Shown here: positions 46,001-56,355 of the stretch, piece by piece
How the letters are laid out: every line of letters begins with the position of its first letter
Position numbering within the stretch: position 1 is the stretch's first letter
NCBI GenBank assembly: GCA_015832175.1
Contig: WJXW01000014.1
Coordinates: 992,001-1,056,000, forward strand
DNA length: 64,000 bases
Direction: 5' to 3'
Source of the DNA: Paraphaeosphaeria minitans
Lineage: Eukaryota > Ascomycota > Dothideomycetes > Pleosporales > Didymosphaeriaceae
Program-made: the position numbers and the translations under genes
The notes under the pieces: model-generated
Told to the model about the DNA's origin: nothing
The model's input: the letters and a program-made list of their open reading frames with translations, nothing else
The model's database searches: none

Positions 46001-46912
46001 TTACTGTGCTGTAAAGCCGCCATCAACAGCCAGGTTGACCTGTGCAAAATGTCAGCAAAATATACAGTCACGGCGTACTAACAGCAATGAAAGATTGAAA
46101 ACGGCTCTCCAACTCACCCCAGTCATCCAGCTCGCGTCGTCGCTTGCCAGAAACACGTACGCCCCCGTCACATCCTCCGGATTTCCAACCCCATGCAACG
46201 GATGCATCCCCTTGATCTGCTCCGCCGCCTGCTTCACCCCCGGATCCTCACTCTTGAACACCGCATCCGTCAGATGACTCTTCACGTAACCCGGATTCAC
46301 CGCATTAACATGCACCCCGTACGGCGCGCAATCCAGCGCCGCCGACCGCGTGAGGCTCGCCACACCCCCTTTACTCGTCGCATACGCCGATGCGTGCCGC
46401 GATCCCACAAGCCCGTACACGGAACACGTGTTCAGGATCCAGCCTCTGTCGCCGTGCGAGTTGACGGGGTCTTGGGTGATCATCTGCGCGGCGGCGGCCC
46501 GCGTGCCGTAGTACACGCCGTCGAGATTCACGCGCAGCGTCTGGCGGTACGTCTCCAGCGTCGTCGCCCAGATGGGCGCCGGGCTCGACGACTCGGGCGC
46601 GATGCCCGCATTGTTGACCATGATGTCGAGCCGGCCGTGCAGCTCGACTGTCTGCTTGATGAGCGCGTCGATGGACGCGGCGTCGGTCACGTCGCACTGG
46701 ACGAAGGTGGCCGTCCCGCCCGAGGCTACGATGCGGGCGTGTGTCGAGTCGCGGGCCTCGTCCGAGGGACTGTCGACGCGACAGGTCGACTCGGTGAGGT
46801 CGGCGCACATTACTTTGGCGCCTTCGGCGGCGTAGCGGAGGGCGATGGCGCGGCCGATGCCTGAGGCGGCGCCCGTGACGATGGCGATGCGGTTCTGGAG
46901 GCGCGCGGACAT
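46001..46912 (-). CDS. Short-chain dehydrogenase/reductase (classical SDR)
   Basis: Exon 1 is 46912-46118 and exon 2 is 46039-46001, giving 277 residues. The 78-nt intron (GTGAGT...CACAG, branch GCTGAC, phase 0) joins WMTG to VNLAVDGGFTAQ, the usual C-terminal motif of SDRs. The cofactor motif TGAASGIG is at residues 13-20, NNAG at 100-103, and the catalytic triad is Ser164, Tyr177 and Lys181 (YATSK), followed by NPGYVKSHL. An acidic residue after beta-2 (CADLT) favours NAD(H) over NADP(H). There is an insertion near residues 42-58. The substrate is unknown, and no biosynthetic neighbours are visible. Confidence 0.9.
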
Positions 46913-47813
46913 GGTGTTGTGCAGTGTTACTGGGTTTCTCGCTTTCTCTGTACCTTTCAGCTTCGTTTCCTGTAAAGATGGGCTCGGTTGCTTCTCATGT
47001 ACTTGTGCTAGATACTGGAAACTCCTACGCCCCCCGTCAATGCGGGGTCTGAAATGTGGGTTTTGTTCCCCGCTCCCGAAGGATGCCAGTCGCAGCTCGC
47101 GGCTCACACACTCGGCATGAAGAGCAGCCACCGGATGGAGGTTAGACTCGCACGATCCATCGTCTGCGGATTTGGCTGTTTCGGCCCACGCAACGTACAC
47201 AGTAGTCTAGGTAGAGTCGTCGCAGCCGAGTCGAGCGAGGTGCGCTCCCAACGTCAAGCACACGCATAGGTACCCAGGCAAATCGAAAACGTCGTGGCTC
47301 GTTCCCCAACACTCACTCTTTGGTCTTGACAATTCCTGGCTACGCTTCCGGCCCCCGAGGAGGATGCACGCACTGCGAACGGAGCGCGAGAAAACTCGGT
47401 CGGACGATCAGACTCCATGATGGAGGGATCTGCCAACCGTCTGGCTGCGCGCCCGTGTAGCCAATGGAAGGCAGGTGTGGGATCGTAGGATTCAGGTGGC
47501 TGACGGTACACCGCGGCGTAGGACTGTGGGCGTGCGTCGAAACGTCCTGTTCGAGGGATCCATGCCGTGGCATGTCGGTTTGCGACGGACGATCCCGTGG
47601 AGACAGTGTCTACTTGTCAACTCGTGAATGCAGGGTATGCTCTACGAACGCGATGAGACTTTTGTTGACATATGCTTGATAGATCCATGGCTCGCATTAT
47701 CCTACAGCCAACCGTCTTTTTAAAAACACTCTAACTAGGTGACATTGGAACCCAACCATGGTATAGAACTGCTGAAACAGATGCTTTTCCTGGACCAACT
47801 CCACAAATGCAGA
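46913..47813. other. Intergenic, no gene seen
   Basis: About 900 bp. The SDR frame remains open upstream of its ATG, but this looks like leader. No other feature. Confidence 0.4.
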
Positions 47814-49140
47814 CTACCTGATAGCTCTGGCCTTTGTCTTGCGCTTCCTGGTCTCCCCGTTGAGAGTGTTTGCGGTGGCATTGTTAAGAGCGGCTTCCTC
47901 TTCAGGCATATCAGAGGTCTCAAGGAGGGGTTCCTCGACAGCCTGGGTGTTACCCAAGACACGTCCAACCGTCTGATTGTAGGCATACTTGGGAAGCTTG
48001 AACAGCATCGTGTCGAAGATGGAGGGCTTCGGCTCCTCATCAGGCTGAAAACAAAATTAGCATGTGCCGAAGGAAAGCTGGGGGCAGCAAGTTACATCAA
48101 GAAGGAACTCCTGCTTCAGGCCCTCGTCGCTCTCCTCTTCCAGGAAGACGTTGCCCGCGGAATCGACAACAAGAACCTTGCCATTGTCGGCAACGATGCG
48201 CTTTTTAGCACCCTGAGGGCCCGACGTCAGCTTCGCCTCGACAGGCGTGCTGATGCCAGAGCTGCGGGCTTTCTTCGCGACGATAGACTTCTTGTCCTTC
48301 TTGTTCTCCTTCTCCATAGCGCGCTTCTGCCTACGGTTCATGGGAGCCATTTCTTGTGGAGCTTCATCTGAGTCGTCCCCCCAGTTCTCGGTGTTGACAG
48401 GTGGGGTATCGACGTCGGGGATGCCGTTGATGCCGCTTTCGTCGCCCCAGGCGGTCCTGCGGGCATGCCGAATGTACCTCTGGACGAACTCGCGGCGACG
48501 CTTCCAGCCCATGACGAGGGCGTAGTAGTGCACGCCGCCGCCCATGACGGCGAACAAACCAAAAAGGACAGAGCCGAGACCGGGGCGGTAGCGGCTGTAG
48601 TAGTATCCAGTGCCCTTCCACTTGGGGAAGCCGTTCCTATAAAAGTGGTCGTATCGCTCACGGCTCTCGCCCTTGAGCACATTGGCAACGACGGACAGCC
48701 TCTGGTAGGCAGAGGTGGCCTCCTTCATGTATGCATCGATCTCCTTCTTCGAGGCGGGCTTGGTGACCTTCTTGCCCTTCTTCTTGTTCTCCAGCACGCG
48801 CTTGGCCTCGAAGTTCCTGCGGGCCTTGTCGGGGTGGAGGTCGCGCGACTTCTTGCGGTAGGCCTTGGTCAGCTCTTCTTGCGAGGCCGAGGGCTTGACG
48901 CCGAGCAGGTCGTAGAAGGTCACATTCTCGCCGCTGTGCAGGGCGACTTCATCGCGGAGGCGGAAGATCTCGTGGTCTGGAGTGACGGCTGTTAGCTGGT
49001 GTGCACCGTGGGCAATTGCATGCGGGAGCGTGCATGTTCCCCAGAGAAGTGCGGGAACACTGCATACCCTCTTTCGTCCATGCAGCTGCAAAGGCAGCGA
49101 ACAGGCAGAGCACCAGTGCGGAGAGCGCGCTGGGTTTCAT
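47814..49140 (-). CDS. ERJ5: ER membrane J-domain protein (ERJ5-like)
   Basis: Exons 49140-49068, 48976-48096 and 48044-47814 give 394 residues. Introns are 91 nt (GTATGC...TCCAG, branch GCTAAC) and 51 nt (GTAACT...TTCAG). Exon 1 encodes a signal peptide (MKPSALSALVLCLFAAFAAA). A J-domain follows at about residues 43-140 with HPD at 72-74 and an insertion of Lys-rich sequence. There is a membrane helix after RPGLGSVLFGLFAVMGGG, and a charged cytosolic tail ends in RKRKTKARAIR. This is the architecture of yeast Erj5, a J-protein that supports ER protein folding with Kar2/BiP. Confidence 0.92.
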
Positions 49141-49802
49141 GGCGAGCGGAGGGCGAGCGGTGGGGACGGTGAGGTCGTCTTGAGTGGCCGCGGATGGTGG
49201 GAGCACGCACTCTACTGCACTGTGCGTCAGTGAAGTAGCCTAACGTGGCCAATGGGAGCGGGCGAGCGGGCGAGCGAGGCAGTAGTACGGTGACGCGGGC
49301 GCCGGCAGAAAAAGAGAGCTGAGGCCCCGAGCAGACCCAGTTTCTTTCTCTCTCGTGTCCTGCAGCAGTCGACTTTGGCTGTTGAGGCCAGATGGAAATT
49401 GTCGAGCGTGTGCCCGGGCCCCCAGGCGTGTGAAACTCGGTAGCCGTTGCCAAACCCGCCTAGTTCCTTCTATTTCGGGGTGTAGTTAAGGGGATCGGGT
49501 CGCGGGCAAGGGTTCAAACTTCAGCCTACCCATCAAAGAATATCGCAGACTCGCCCAGCACACGCGTACTTTCACCCTCACACCCTCACCCGTACGTCCG
49601 TACCAATATCTGCCCCTCTCTTGCGACTCTCGCGACACCGGTAAGACCCCAGCTCTGCTCAACTTCCGCGTCTTGCTCTGCAGGAAAAGACACGTCTCCA
49701 GCTGAGCACTATTGGCTCAAGACACGTCTCCAGCCCTGCACCATTAGCTCACCCGCGACCTGTCTCACAACCACCACCACCCTCTACCGCGCACCACTGA
49801 CC
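49141..49802. promoter_or_regulatory. Divergent interval ERJ5 / PRA1 gene
   Basis: About 660 bp between two divergent starts. A 32-bp tandem duplication lies at 49687-49750 in the probable leader of the PRA1 gene. Confidence 0.4.
49687..49750. repeat. 32-bp direct tandem duplication
   Basis: Copies at 49687-49718 and 49719-49750 both start AAGACACGTCTCCAGC and end AGCTC or GGCTC, with a few differences. It lies about 50 bp upstream of the PRA1-family start codon. Confidence 0.85.
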
Positions 49803-50474
49803 ATGGCTCCGTACGCAGATTACGAAGCTCAACAGAACCTGATCGAGCCCGACACCCCGCCGCAACTCACCCAGACACCCACACAACCTACCCAGGCACC
49901 CACACAACCACCCACACAACCACCCACACAACAACCGCACATCATGTCACGACTCAGCATCCCCATTGATGCGCTGACGTCCAGGCTGAACCTCGGCGGT
50001 CGCTTCGAGGGCCTACAGTCGCAGTCGCTCTCCGGCCGATTCGCGAACCTGCGCCCCGTCACCGACTTCTTCGACGTCAAGCGCTTCTCCAAGCCCGCCA
50101 ACTTCGGCGAGGTGCAGAGCCGCGTCAACTACAACCTGAGCTACTTCTCGAGCAACTATGCCGCCGTATTCGCCATGCTCATCATCTACAGCCTGGTCAC
50201 CAACCTGACCCTGCTATTCGTCATTTTGATGCTCGTTGGCGGCATGTACGGAATTGGCAAACTTCAGGGCAACGATCTACAGATTGGCAGCTGGCGCGCC
50301 ACCACTTCCCAGCTCTACACGACTCTTTTGGTCATCTGCATTCCGCTCGGCTTTTGGGCTTCCCCGTTGACCACCGTTCTCTGGCTCATTGGAGCCTCCG
50401 GGGTCACCATTCTGGGCCATGCTGCGTTCATGGACAAGCCGATCGAGTCAGCTTTTTCCGAGGAGGCGGTCTAG
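49803..50474 (+). CDS. PRA1/Yip3 family prenylated Rab acceptor
   Basis: A single exon of 223 residues. The N-terminus holds a Thr-Gln-Pro repeat (TPTQPTQAPTQPPTQ, about residues 25-45). An alternative ATG at 49944 (MSRLSIPIDALTSRL) would skip it and better matches the usual family start. The PRA1 domain follows: RPVTDFFDVKRFSKPANFGEVQSRVNYNL, then two pairs of hydrophobic segments (about 118-155 and 180-212). The end ESAFSEEAV is typical. These proteins sit in Golgi and endosomal membranes, bind prenylated Rabs and help their release from GDI. Confidence 0.9.
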   Translation: MAPYADYEAQQNLIEPDTPPQLTQTPTQPTQAPTQPPTQPPTQQPHIMSRLSIPIDALTSRLNLGGRFEGLQSQSLSGRFANLRPVTDFFDVKRFSKPANFGEVQSRVNYNLSYFSSNYAAVFAMLIIYSLVTNLTLLFVILMLVGGMYGIGKLQGNDLQIGSWRATTSQLYTTLLVICIPLGFWASPLTTVLWLIGASGVTILGHAAFMDKPIESAFSEEAV

Positions 50475-50635
50475 GTGGTCGGCCGCGAGCTCCTTTTAGT
50501 ACGCCCCTCTGGGGAAGACCGCCAGGGGGACGAGGAGCAACAGCAGTTGTGGGGACAGACGAAGACGTATATAGATTCCAAGATGTCGACAGTGGCGACG
50601 AAAACAATGGCGCATTATTAGATCAGGGTTACAAC

Positions 50636-52015
50636 ATGGCTTCACGCGTTTCGAATGGCAAGCAACCGTTCAACCCAGATGAACTTTACTTCAACGACAT
50701 GGACATAAGAGCATGGGAGCGGCGCGCGGTGGAGCAAGACGGATTGGCCTACGGCGATGACTACAACTACGCCTACGGCTATGTGGAAGACGAGGGATAC
50801 TACGAAGACGCGGGCAGCATGATATCTCCCGCTGAGTATGAAGAGCTCTTGTTCCAACACACGTTAGACAAGATTCGGCTGGCCAGGGTAACTGGTGAGG
50901 CGGATGTTTCACTTTCACCTGAAGAACTCGAAGTCTACCAGAGCCGAATGTGGCGGCAAAGGACGCCTGCAGCGCGCCCACAAGCGAGACCCATGCCGCA
51001 TAGCGCACCTGTGATTCATACGGCCACAGCTTCCAGTTCTACTGGTGCACCAGGATCAAGCAGCCCACGATCGAAAAAGAACCAGCTTCGCTCATCGCTC
51101 TTCGGAGGCAAGGACAAATCGAAGAAGGATAAGTCTGGCAATCGAGCCCGAGCAACGTCCAACGCTACCGATTCAACCATTCAGCAGGCATCACCAGGCT
51201 TTCTTGTGCCAGGACCGAACGGGCAACCGATGTTCGCACCAATCAACGCCTATCAAGGCTACAATAGTCGCGATCTTCGCCAGCCGGGATCGCCCTTGCG
51301 TCCAGGCTCTCGCCCGGTTTCGAAAGGCAACGAAAAACATGCATCAGGGAACGGGAGAACTACCGGTAGTCCGAAAGACGCAAGACAAGCACATACTTCT
51401 CCACAACCCCCCTTAAGACTCACAACAACTTCAAGAGATATCCCTGGCGCTTTTCCGAGTTCTCCTGTCAGCTATCGTATGCCGACTCCACCTTTGACTG
51501 CACGGTCCGGGTCCGGATCCTCGCCCTCTCGTCTATCTGCCCATGACCACACAGACCGTCAGACTTCGTCAGGTAGTCGCAGCCGTTCGTCTCCTACACA
51601 GCAGCCTCCCCAGCTGGTTCCTTTTCCCGTGACCGAGTACAAGCACCACAATACTGAACCATTTCAATACCAAGCCGCAGGCCACCTCGCTCAACCATCG
51701 TTCCAACCTCAATATGCTCGAAGAGTGGCTCCTGCCGAAACGCCTTACACAACAGTGCCGCCCCGTGTATCGGTTCCGGGTCAGCAAACGATAGGCAGGC
51801 AAGGGATCCCAAGCAGCCATTCTGACCCTGCAATCTCGCGTGTAGGGGCGATGATCGATGCGATCGAAGACGGGCCCTACACTGGCTCGCGTACCGATGA
51901 CAGTGGTTCCAGTGTTCAAATGGGTAAGAGTACTGGCAAGCAAGATTCCGGTAGTTGTGGCGGCAAGGAAGGCGAAAGGCGTCGGCGAAGTGGACGAAGT
52001 CGTCGCAAGAACTAG
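50636..52015 (+). CDS. Conserved low-complexity fungal protein (MASRVSNGKQPFNPDELYFND)
   Basis: A single exon of 459 residues from the ATG at 50636. The same frame is open upstream to 50354, through the 3' end of the PRA1 gene, but the conserved N-terminal block NPDELYFNDMDIRAWERRAVEQDGLAYGD begins right after this ATG. A second conserved part, SPAEYEELLFQHTLDKIRLAR, is followed by a long Ser/Pro/Gln-rich disordered region and a basic tail (RRRRSGRSRRKN). No known domain; I recognise the N-terminal block from other Pezizomycotina. Only 161 bp separate it from the upstream PRA1 gene on the same strand. Confidence 0.8.
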   Translation: MASRVSNGKQPFNPDELYFNDMDIRAWERRAVEQDGLAYGDDYNYAYGYVEDEGYYEDAGSMISPAEYEELLFQHTLDKIRLARVTGEADVSLSPEELEVYQSRMWRQRTPAARPQARPMPHSAPVIHTATASSSTGAPGSSSPRSKKNQLRSSLFGGKDKSKKDKSGNRARATSNATDSTIQQASPGFLVPGPNGQPMFAPINAYQGYNSRDLRQPGSPLRPGSRPVSKGNEKHASGNGRTTGSPKDARQAHTSPQPPLRLTTTSRDIPGAFPSSPVSYRMPTPPLTARSGSGSSPSRLSAHDHTDRQTSSGSRSRSSPTQQPPQLVPFPVTEYKHHNTEPFQYQAAGHLAQPSFQPQYARRVAPAETPYTTVPPRVSVPGQQTIGRQGIPSSHSDPAISRVGAMIDAIEDGPYTGSRTDDSGSSVQMGKSTGKQDSGSCGGKEGERRRRSGRSRRKN

Positions 52016-52612
52016 TTTACCCGGCTCCTGGTCCTTTGCTTTATTCCCTTTCGTTGGAGGTTCTGTTCAATACAATTCTGGTTTCCTTTCTACACGATTC
52101 TTTTAATGATTCTTTCTTATCGCGGGTATCTGCTGGCATAGCGCTGGATACAGTGGCGCGTTGGACGGTCGATCTAAAACAGGTACACCCATGGTGCTCG
52201 GGACACGAATGTCCCTTTCAAATTCAAGTCTTGCTTGCTCTTCAGGTGTAACGACTTCCAAATGCGTGATTTGCTCGACTGTGAACACTGAAATTTCTCT
52301 CATACGGTATCTTTTTGACGGAAACAGTGTTGTTTTCCCGAGCAAAGCGTCGAACGAAGTAAATCAAAGAGGTGGAATCAAATGGCCATGAGTTTTTGCA
52401 GCGGTTGGTCCCACCATCACGAGCCAGACCTAGCGACTGCTGCTGTCTGACGTCACCTCAGATGCGCAAACGTCTCTGGCCACGGTTTGCGCAACACCAT
52501 ACCTATCTATCGCAGCTTCACTTTTGAACTCACCTATACCCTGAACCCGCAGATCTTCCTATATTCATAAACACCTGCCGCAACCAAAGAAGATCCTTGC
52601 ACACCTCTCAAC
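52016..52612. other. Intergenic, one doubtful minus-strand frame
   Basis: About 600 bp. A minus-strand frame at 52103-52345 reads somewhat protein-like but has no proper start; see the rejected list. Confidence 0.35.
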
Positions 52613-53487
52613 ATGTCTGGTAAGCCTACCACAATCCACTACCTACTGTACCAGGCTGACATCTCAAAGCTCGTGGAGTAGACTACTGTAAGCCCAGACT
52701 TTGCATACTCAAAGTTCAGACACTCATGAACCGTTCCAGACAAGGTTCTCGAGGTCAGCGACAAAGCATCGCAGCAGCAGATTCGTGATGCCTATAAGAA
52801 GTACGTGTCCTGCCCGCCACCCAACGCGCCCTCTGACACCACCGCAGGCAAGCCCTCAAACACCACCCCGACCGCGTCTCTTCCGACAGTCCTGAGCGTG
52901 CCGCCCGCACGAAGCGCTTCCAGCATATAAACGACGCCTACTACACGCTTTCAGACCCCGCGCGGCGCCGCGACTACGACTCCGCCCGCAGCTACCAGTC
53001 TTTCACCGGCGGTTTTGGAGGCGGCGCGCCCGACCCCGCGACCCCTGACTTCGAAGAGGAAATTCCCCGACAGAGCAATGCTGGCGGTGGTGGTGCCTTT
53101 GGCGGCTTCCCATGGAGCGCGTTCGGCTTCGGCAGTGCGCCCGCCGGCGATACGGAGGAATCGCATAACCGCTTCAGCAACGACCAGTTCGGCGGGGTGT
53201 TCGAGGAGATGCTGCGCGAGGAGGGCATGGCCGAGGGCGCGGACGCGCATCCCACGGGCAAGTTCTGGAGCATGATTGGGGGCGCGAGCGGCGCGGCGAT
53301 GGGTTTCATCGTGGCGAATTTCCCTGGCGCTGTGGCGGGAGCCGTCGCGGGGAATAGGCTGGGTGCTGTCAGGGACGCCCGTGGGAAGAGCGTGTACAGT
53401 GTGTTCCAGGAGTTGCCACAGGCGGATAAAGCGAGGATGTTGAGTGATCTTGCGGCGAAGGTGTTTGCGCACGCGGTGGGGTCGTAG
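52613..53487 (+). CDS. DnaJ domain protein with tiny first exons
   Basis: Exons 52613-52619 (7 nt), 52679-52687 (9 nt), 52740-52800 and 52848-53487 give 238 residues. Introns of 59, 52 and 47 nt have GTAAGC, GTAAGC and GTACGT donors and AG acceptors. Only this splicing yields MSVDYYKVLEVSDKAS, the canonical J-domain start, with HPD at residues 32-34 and DAYYTLSDPARRRDYD ending the domain. A Gly/Phe-rich linker follows, then a C-terminal part with a Gly/Ala-rich hydrophobic stretch (GGASGAAMGFIVANFPGAVAGAVAGN, given here only as a description of residues about 158-183), which resembles membrane-associating glycine-zipper sequence. It probably recruits an Hsp70. Confidence 0.88.
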
Positions 53488-53840
53488 GGATGAGAGGAAA
53501 GCTTCGACCAGGAGGGTAGGGAGAGCAAGGCACGGTTATACATGGCGTTGCATAGGCATAGTGCAAAGGAGTCTTGACGGAGCAACACAAGGGAATGGGT
53601 TGGAAGTGCTTTATGGTGTGTTAGGCTATTGTCATGATATCCTCTGATCTTCTATGGGAACTGGCTGGACAGTTATGTGTTAGATAGTAATCGATATAAT
53701 ACATGCGGTTTCATTGTACCAATATCGGCGTTGCTGTGCAGTAGTGTTTACATTGAACAAATCGAATGTTTAATGCATCGAACGCTAAAGAACGCCCACT
53801 TATGCTATACTGCACACAATCCCCGCGCCCCCTCTATTCA
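53488..53840. terminator. Convergent 3' interval DnaJ / COQ10
   Basis: About 350 bp between two convergent stop codons. It must hold both 3' ends. No specific signal is claimed. Confidence 0.3.
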
Positions 53841-54572
53841 TCACTTCAGCGCACTACCCTCGAGCTTTCCCAACTCAGCCTTCGCCACCTCCGGATTCCC
53901 ATCCAGCAGCGTCTGCACCCTCTCCTCAAACGCTTTGACCATGATATCCGCCACCTTGGGCGCCGCCCCAGCACTCAGCGCCGTGTACATGGGATTCGAA
54001 AACGCAAACTCCAGTGCCAACGACACCTCGGTCTCGTTCTCGCTCAGCGCCTCGATCGTCCAGCGACTCCTCAGGTGCGTCATCAGCCCGCTCCCCGCGC
54101 CCCTCGCGCCCTTGTTGTTATTCTGCGGCCCCGCCAGATGATGCGCGATGTCCGTCGCATTCAGATCCGTCTCGGTGTCTCCGCCAATGCTCTCAACGAT
54201 CCGGCCTGGCACGCAGAACACGCGCGAGGTGAAGGACTCGGTCAAGTTGCCCCAGCCCACGACCAGACTTGCTTCCGAGGGCCATTTCCGCGCGTATGTG
54301 GAATCGGGCGCCGACCAGCACGTTACGGCCGAGGACTGGCAGTAGGGGAGGAATGAGGAGTAGCTTTGGACGTCGGAGACGATGGAGTAGATGGGCGCGG
54401 CTGGGTAGGGCAGGATTCGCTTCGCGGTGAGGGTTTGCGGTTGCGCGGGTCCGGCGAGGGGATTGAGCGAGGCTTGGAAGGGGTTTGGGAGGAAGGTTCG
54501 GCGTTGCTGGGGGTTTGCGAGGCGGTGGGTTGGCCCGCGGAAGAGAGGGCGGAGGGTGCGTGGTGCGGCCAT
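53841..54572 (-). CDS. COQ10: Coenzyme Q-binding START protein COQ10
   Basis: A single exon of 243 residues from the ATG at 54572 (MAAPRTLRPLFRG). The frame is open much further upstream, but that part overlaps the divergent promoter and lacks similarity. The Arg-rich N-terminus (about 1-30) looks like a mitochondrial presequence. The START/polyketide-cyclase domain (about 50-232) includes ILPYPAAPIYSIVSDVQSYSSFLPYC and the C-terminal helix VADIMVKAFEERVQTLLDG. Coq10 binds coenzyme Q in the inner membrane and is needed for its efficient synthesis and delivery to the respiratory chain. Confidence 0.95.
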   Translation of the reverse strand: MAAPRTLRPLFRGPTHRLANPQQRRTFLPNPFQASLNPLAGPAQPQTLTAKRILPYPAAPIYSIVSDVQSYSSFLPYCQSSAVTCWSAPDSTYARKWPSEASLVVGWGNLTESFTSRVFCVPGRIVESIGGDTETDLNATDIAHHLAGPQNNNKGARGAGSGLMTHLRSRWTIEALSENETEVSLALEFAFSNPMYTALSAGAAPKVADIMVKAFEERVQTLLDGNPEVAKAELGKLEGSALK

Positions 54573-54921
54573 TGTCGGAGTGATGCGGCGGTACAGCGAG
54601 AGTGGAGTTAGGGTGGGCGAGATCAAAGAGCTAGTATCACCTCGAAGACATGGTTTTACTAAGAATACGAAGGAACAAGGAAGCTCTTGGATGTGAGTAT
54701 CATGGTGACGGATCGTGAAACTGCGCGACCCGGATTGGCTGACGTCGCCCTGCCAGGCACAAGCTCGGGTGCTAACTGCATGGCGGTTAACTTCTCTGTT
54801 TCTTATCGATATCGAAATTTCCCACTTTCGCTGCCCCTCCTCCGCATGCGGGCAACAAGAGGTCACTTTGCGCCAGAACACTCTCATTAGATACTGCTCT
54901 TCTGGAACACTGCCCGCAAAA
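54573..54921. promoter_or_regulatory. Divergent promoter COQ10/TRM140
   Basis: About 350 bp separate the two start codons. No specific motif is claimed. Confidence 0.4.
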
Positions 54922-56355
54922 ATGGAACCTACCATGAGCGAGAGCGCTGAGGAGCGCTTTGCCACCGACGACTCCAAAACCACAAAACAGCACCCCAAAC
55001 AGCAACTCTCAAAAGCAATGGAGCACATGCGCTTCGCCGTAACAGTCGACCCTATGCCGCGCTCCTCATCTACCTCCACGCCCACATCACCGCCTCCCTC
55101 AGACACAACCACACTACAGCCCGCAGCCGAATCCGAAAGCGACGCATACGGCGTCCCCGCTTCCATCGCCCCCATCCGCAAGCCCGCGCACCGTTCGCAC
55201 TCTCCCACCAACAACCAAAAGCGCAGCGACCCTTTCGCTTTCGGCTCGCGCTTTCTTGAAGAAGGGGACAATATCTTCGAGTTCAACGCTTGGGACCACG
55301 TCGACGTCGACCCCGCCTACCAAACCTTCTCCTCCGAGCAGTACAAGCGGCAGCGCGCAGAACCCGTGTCGGAATTTGACAAGAAGCGCTTCAACGACAA
55401 TCCCGAGAAATGGTGGAACATCTTCTACAAGAACAACAAGACGAACTTCTTCAAGAACAGGAAGTGGTTGGCGCAGGAGTTCCCGGTATTGGATGAGGTG
55501 ACCAAGGAGGGTAGTGCGCCAGCAGTGGTGTTGGAGGTAGGCGCTGGAGCAGGGAACAGCGCGTTTCCGATACTGCAGAAGAGGAAGAACAAGGGCTTGA
55601 AGATTCATGCTTGTGACTTCTCGAAGAAGGCGGTCGAGTTGATACGGGGACATGAGTTGTATGACCCGGAGTTTATACAAGCCGATGTGTGGGATGTAGC
55701 TGCATCGCCGGAATCAGAGAACGGAGGCTTGCCGCCTGGCATAACAGAAGGCAGTGTTGATGTCGTGCTCATGATCTTCATCTTCTCGGCATTAAATCCG
55801 AAGCAATGGGACCAGGCGGTGAAGAACGTATGGAGGGTGCTCAAGCCTGGCGGGCAGGTGCTGTTTAGGGATTATGGAAGGGGCGATCTGGCGCAGGTGC
55901 GGTTCAAGAAGGGAAGGTACATGGAGGATAACTTTTACGTACGAGGCGATGGTACACGGGTGTATTTCTTCGAGAAGGAAGAGTTGGAGGAGATATGGGG
56001 CGGCAAACAGCGCTCGTCTCGGCCAGAAGAAAATACACAGGGTGGAGAACAAACGAATGGCCAAGTGGATGAGCCGCCGGCACAACAACTATCAAGCCTG
56101 CAGCTTGATAAAGAGGCTGAAGCTTCGGAAGAAGTGTCGGGTACCAAGTCCCCAAGGCCCGAGTTCGAGATTGTACATTTCGGAATTGACAGACGCATGC
56201 TCGTGAACCGTCAGCGGAGACTGAAGATGTACCGCTGCTGGATGCAGGCTGTGTTCCGGAAACCAGGACATCAGAGCGAGGTGCCGACGAGTACGTTGAG
56301 GCAGGATAAGGAGAAAGAGGGCGGCGAGGGCCAGGGTGAGGGAGACGAGGCATGA
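54922..56355 (+). CDS. TRM140: tRNA 3-methylcytidine methyltransferase (Trm140/METTL2 type)
   Basis: A single exon of 477 residues. I start at ATG 54922 (MEPTMSESAEERF); the upstream open frame reaches into the promoter. The N-terminal 100 residues are Ser/Thr/Pro-rich, followed by the METTL2/6/8 signature block NIFEFNAWDHVDVD and NPEKWWNIFYKNNKTNFFKNRKWL. The SAM-binding motif VLEVGAGAGNS is at about residues 203-213, then HACDFSKKAVELI and VLMIFIFSALNPKQW, with RVLKPGGQVLFRDYG downstream. These enzymes make m3C32 in the anticodon loop of tRNA-Thr or tRNA-Ser. The actin-binding N-terminus of yeast Abp140 is absent, as in most fungi. Confidence 0.95.
   Translation: MEPTMSESAEERFATDDSKTTKQHPKQQLSKAMEHMRFAVTVDPMPRSSSTSTPTSPPPSDTTTLQPAAESESDAYGVPASIAPIRKPAHRSHSPTNNQKRSDPFAFGSRFLEEGDNIFEFNAWDHVDVDPAYQTFSSEQYKRQRAEPVSEFDKKRFNDNPEKWWNIFYKNNKTNFFKNRKWLAQEFPVLDEVTKEGSAPAVVLEVGAGAGNSAFPILQKRKNKGLKIHACDFSKKAVELIRGHELYDPEFIQADVWDVAASPESENGGLPPGITEGSVDVVLMIFIFSALNPKQWDQAVKNVWRVLKPGGQVLFRDYGRGDLAQVRFKKGRYMEDNFYVRGDGTRVYFFEKEELEEIWGGKQRSSRPEENTQGGEQTNGQVDEPPAQQLSSLQLDKEAEASEEVSGTKSPRPEFEIVHFGIDRRMLVNRQRRLKMYRCWMQAVFRKPGHQSEVPTSTLRQDKEKEGGEGQGEGDEA

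Noticed and set aside
46913..47200. N-terminal extension of the SDR frame
   Set aside because: The Rossmann fold starts right after the ATG at 46912, and the extension has no presequence-like or conserved character.
52103..52345. Minus-strand frame with protein-like sequence (EQITHLEVVTPEEQAR)
   Set aside because: It has no proper ATG, an upstream in-frame stop, and no intron or family support. It overlaps the leader of the DnaJ gene.
54573..55286. N-terminal extension of the COQ10 frame
   Set aside because: It runs across the divergent promoter and antisense to TRM140. The presequence-like start MAAPRTLRPLF is at 54572.
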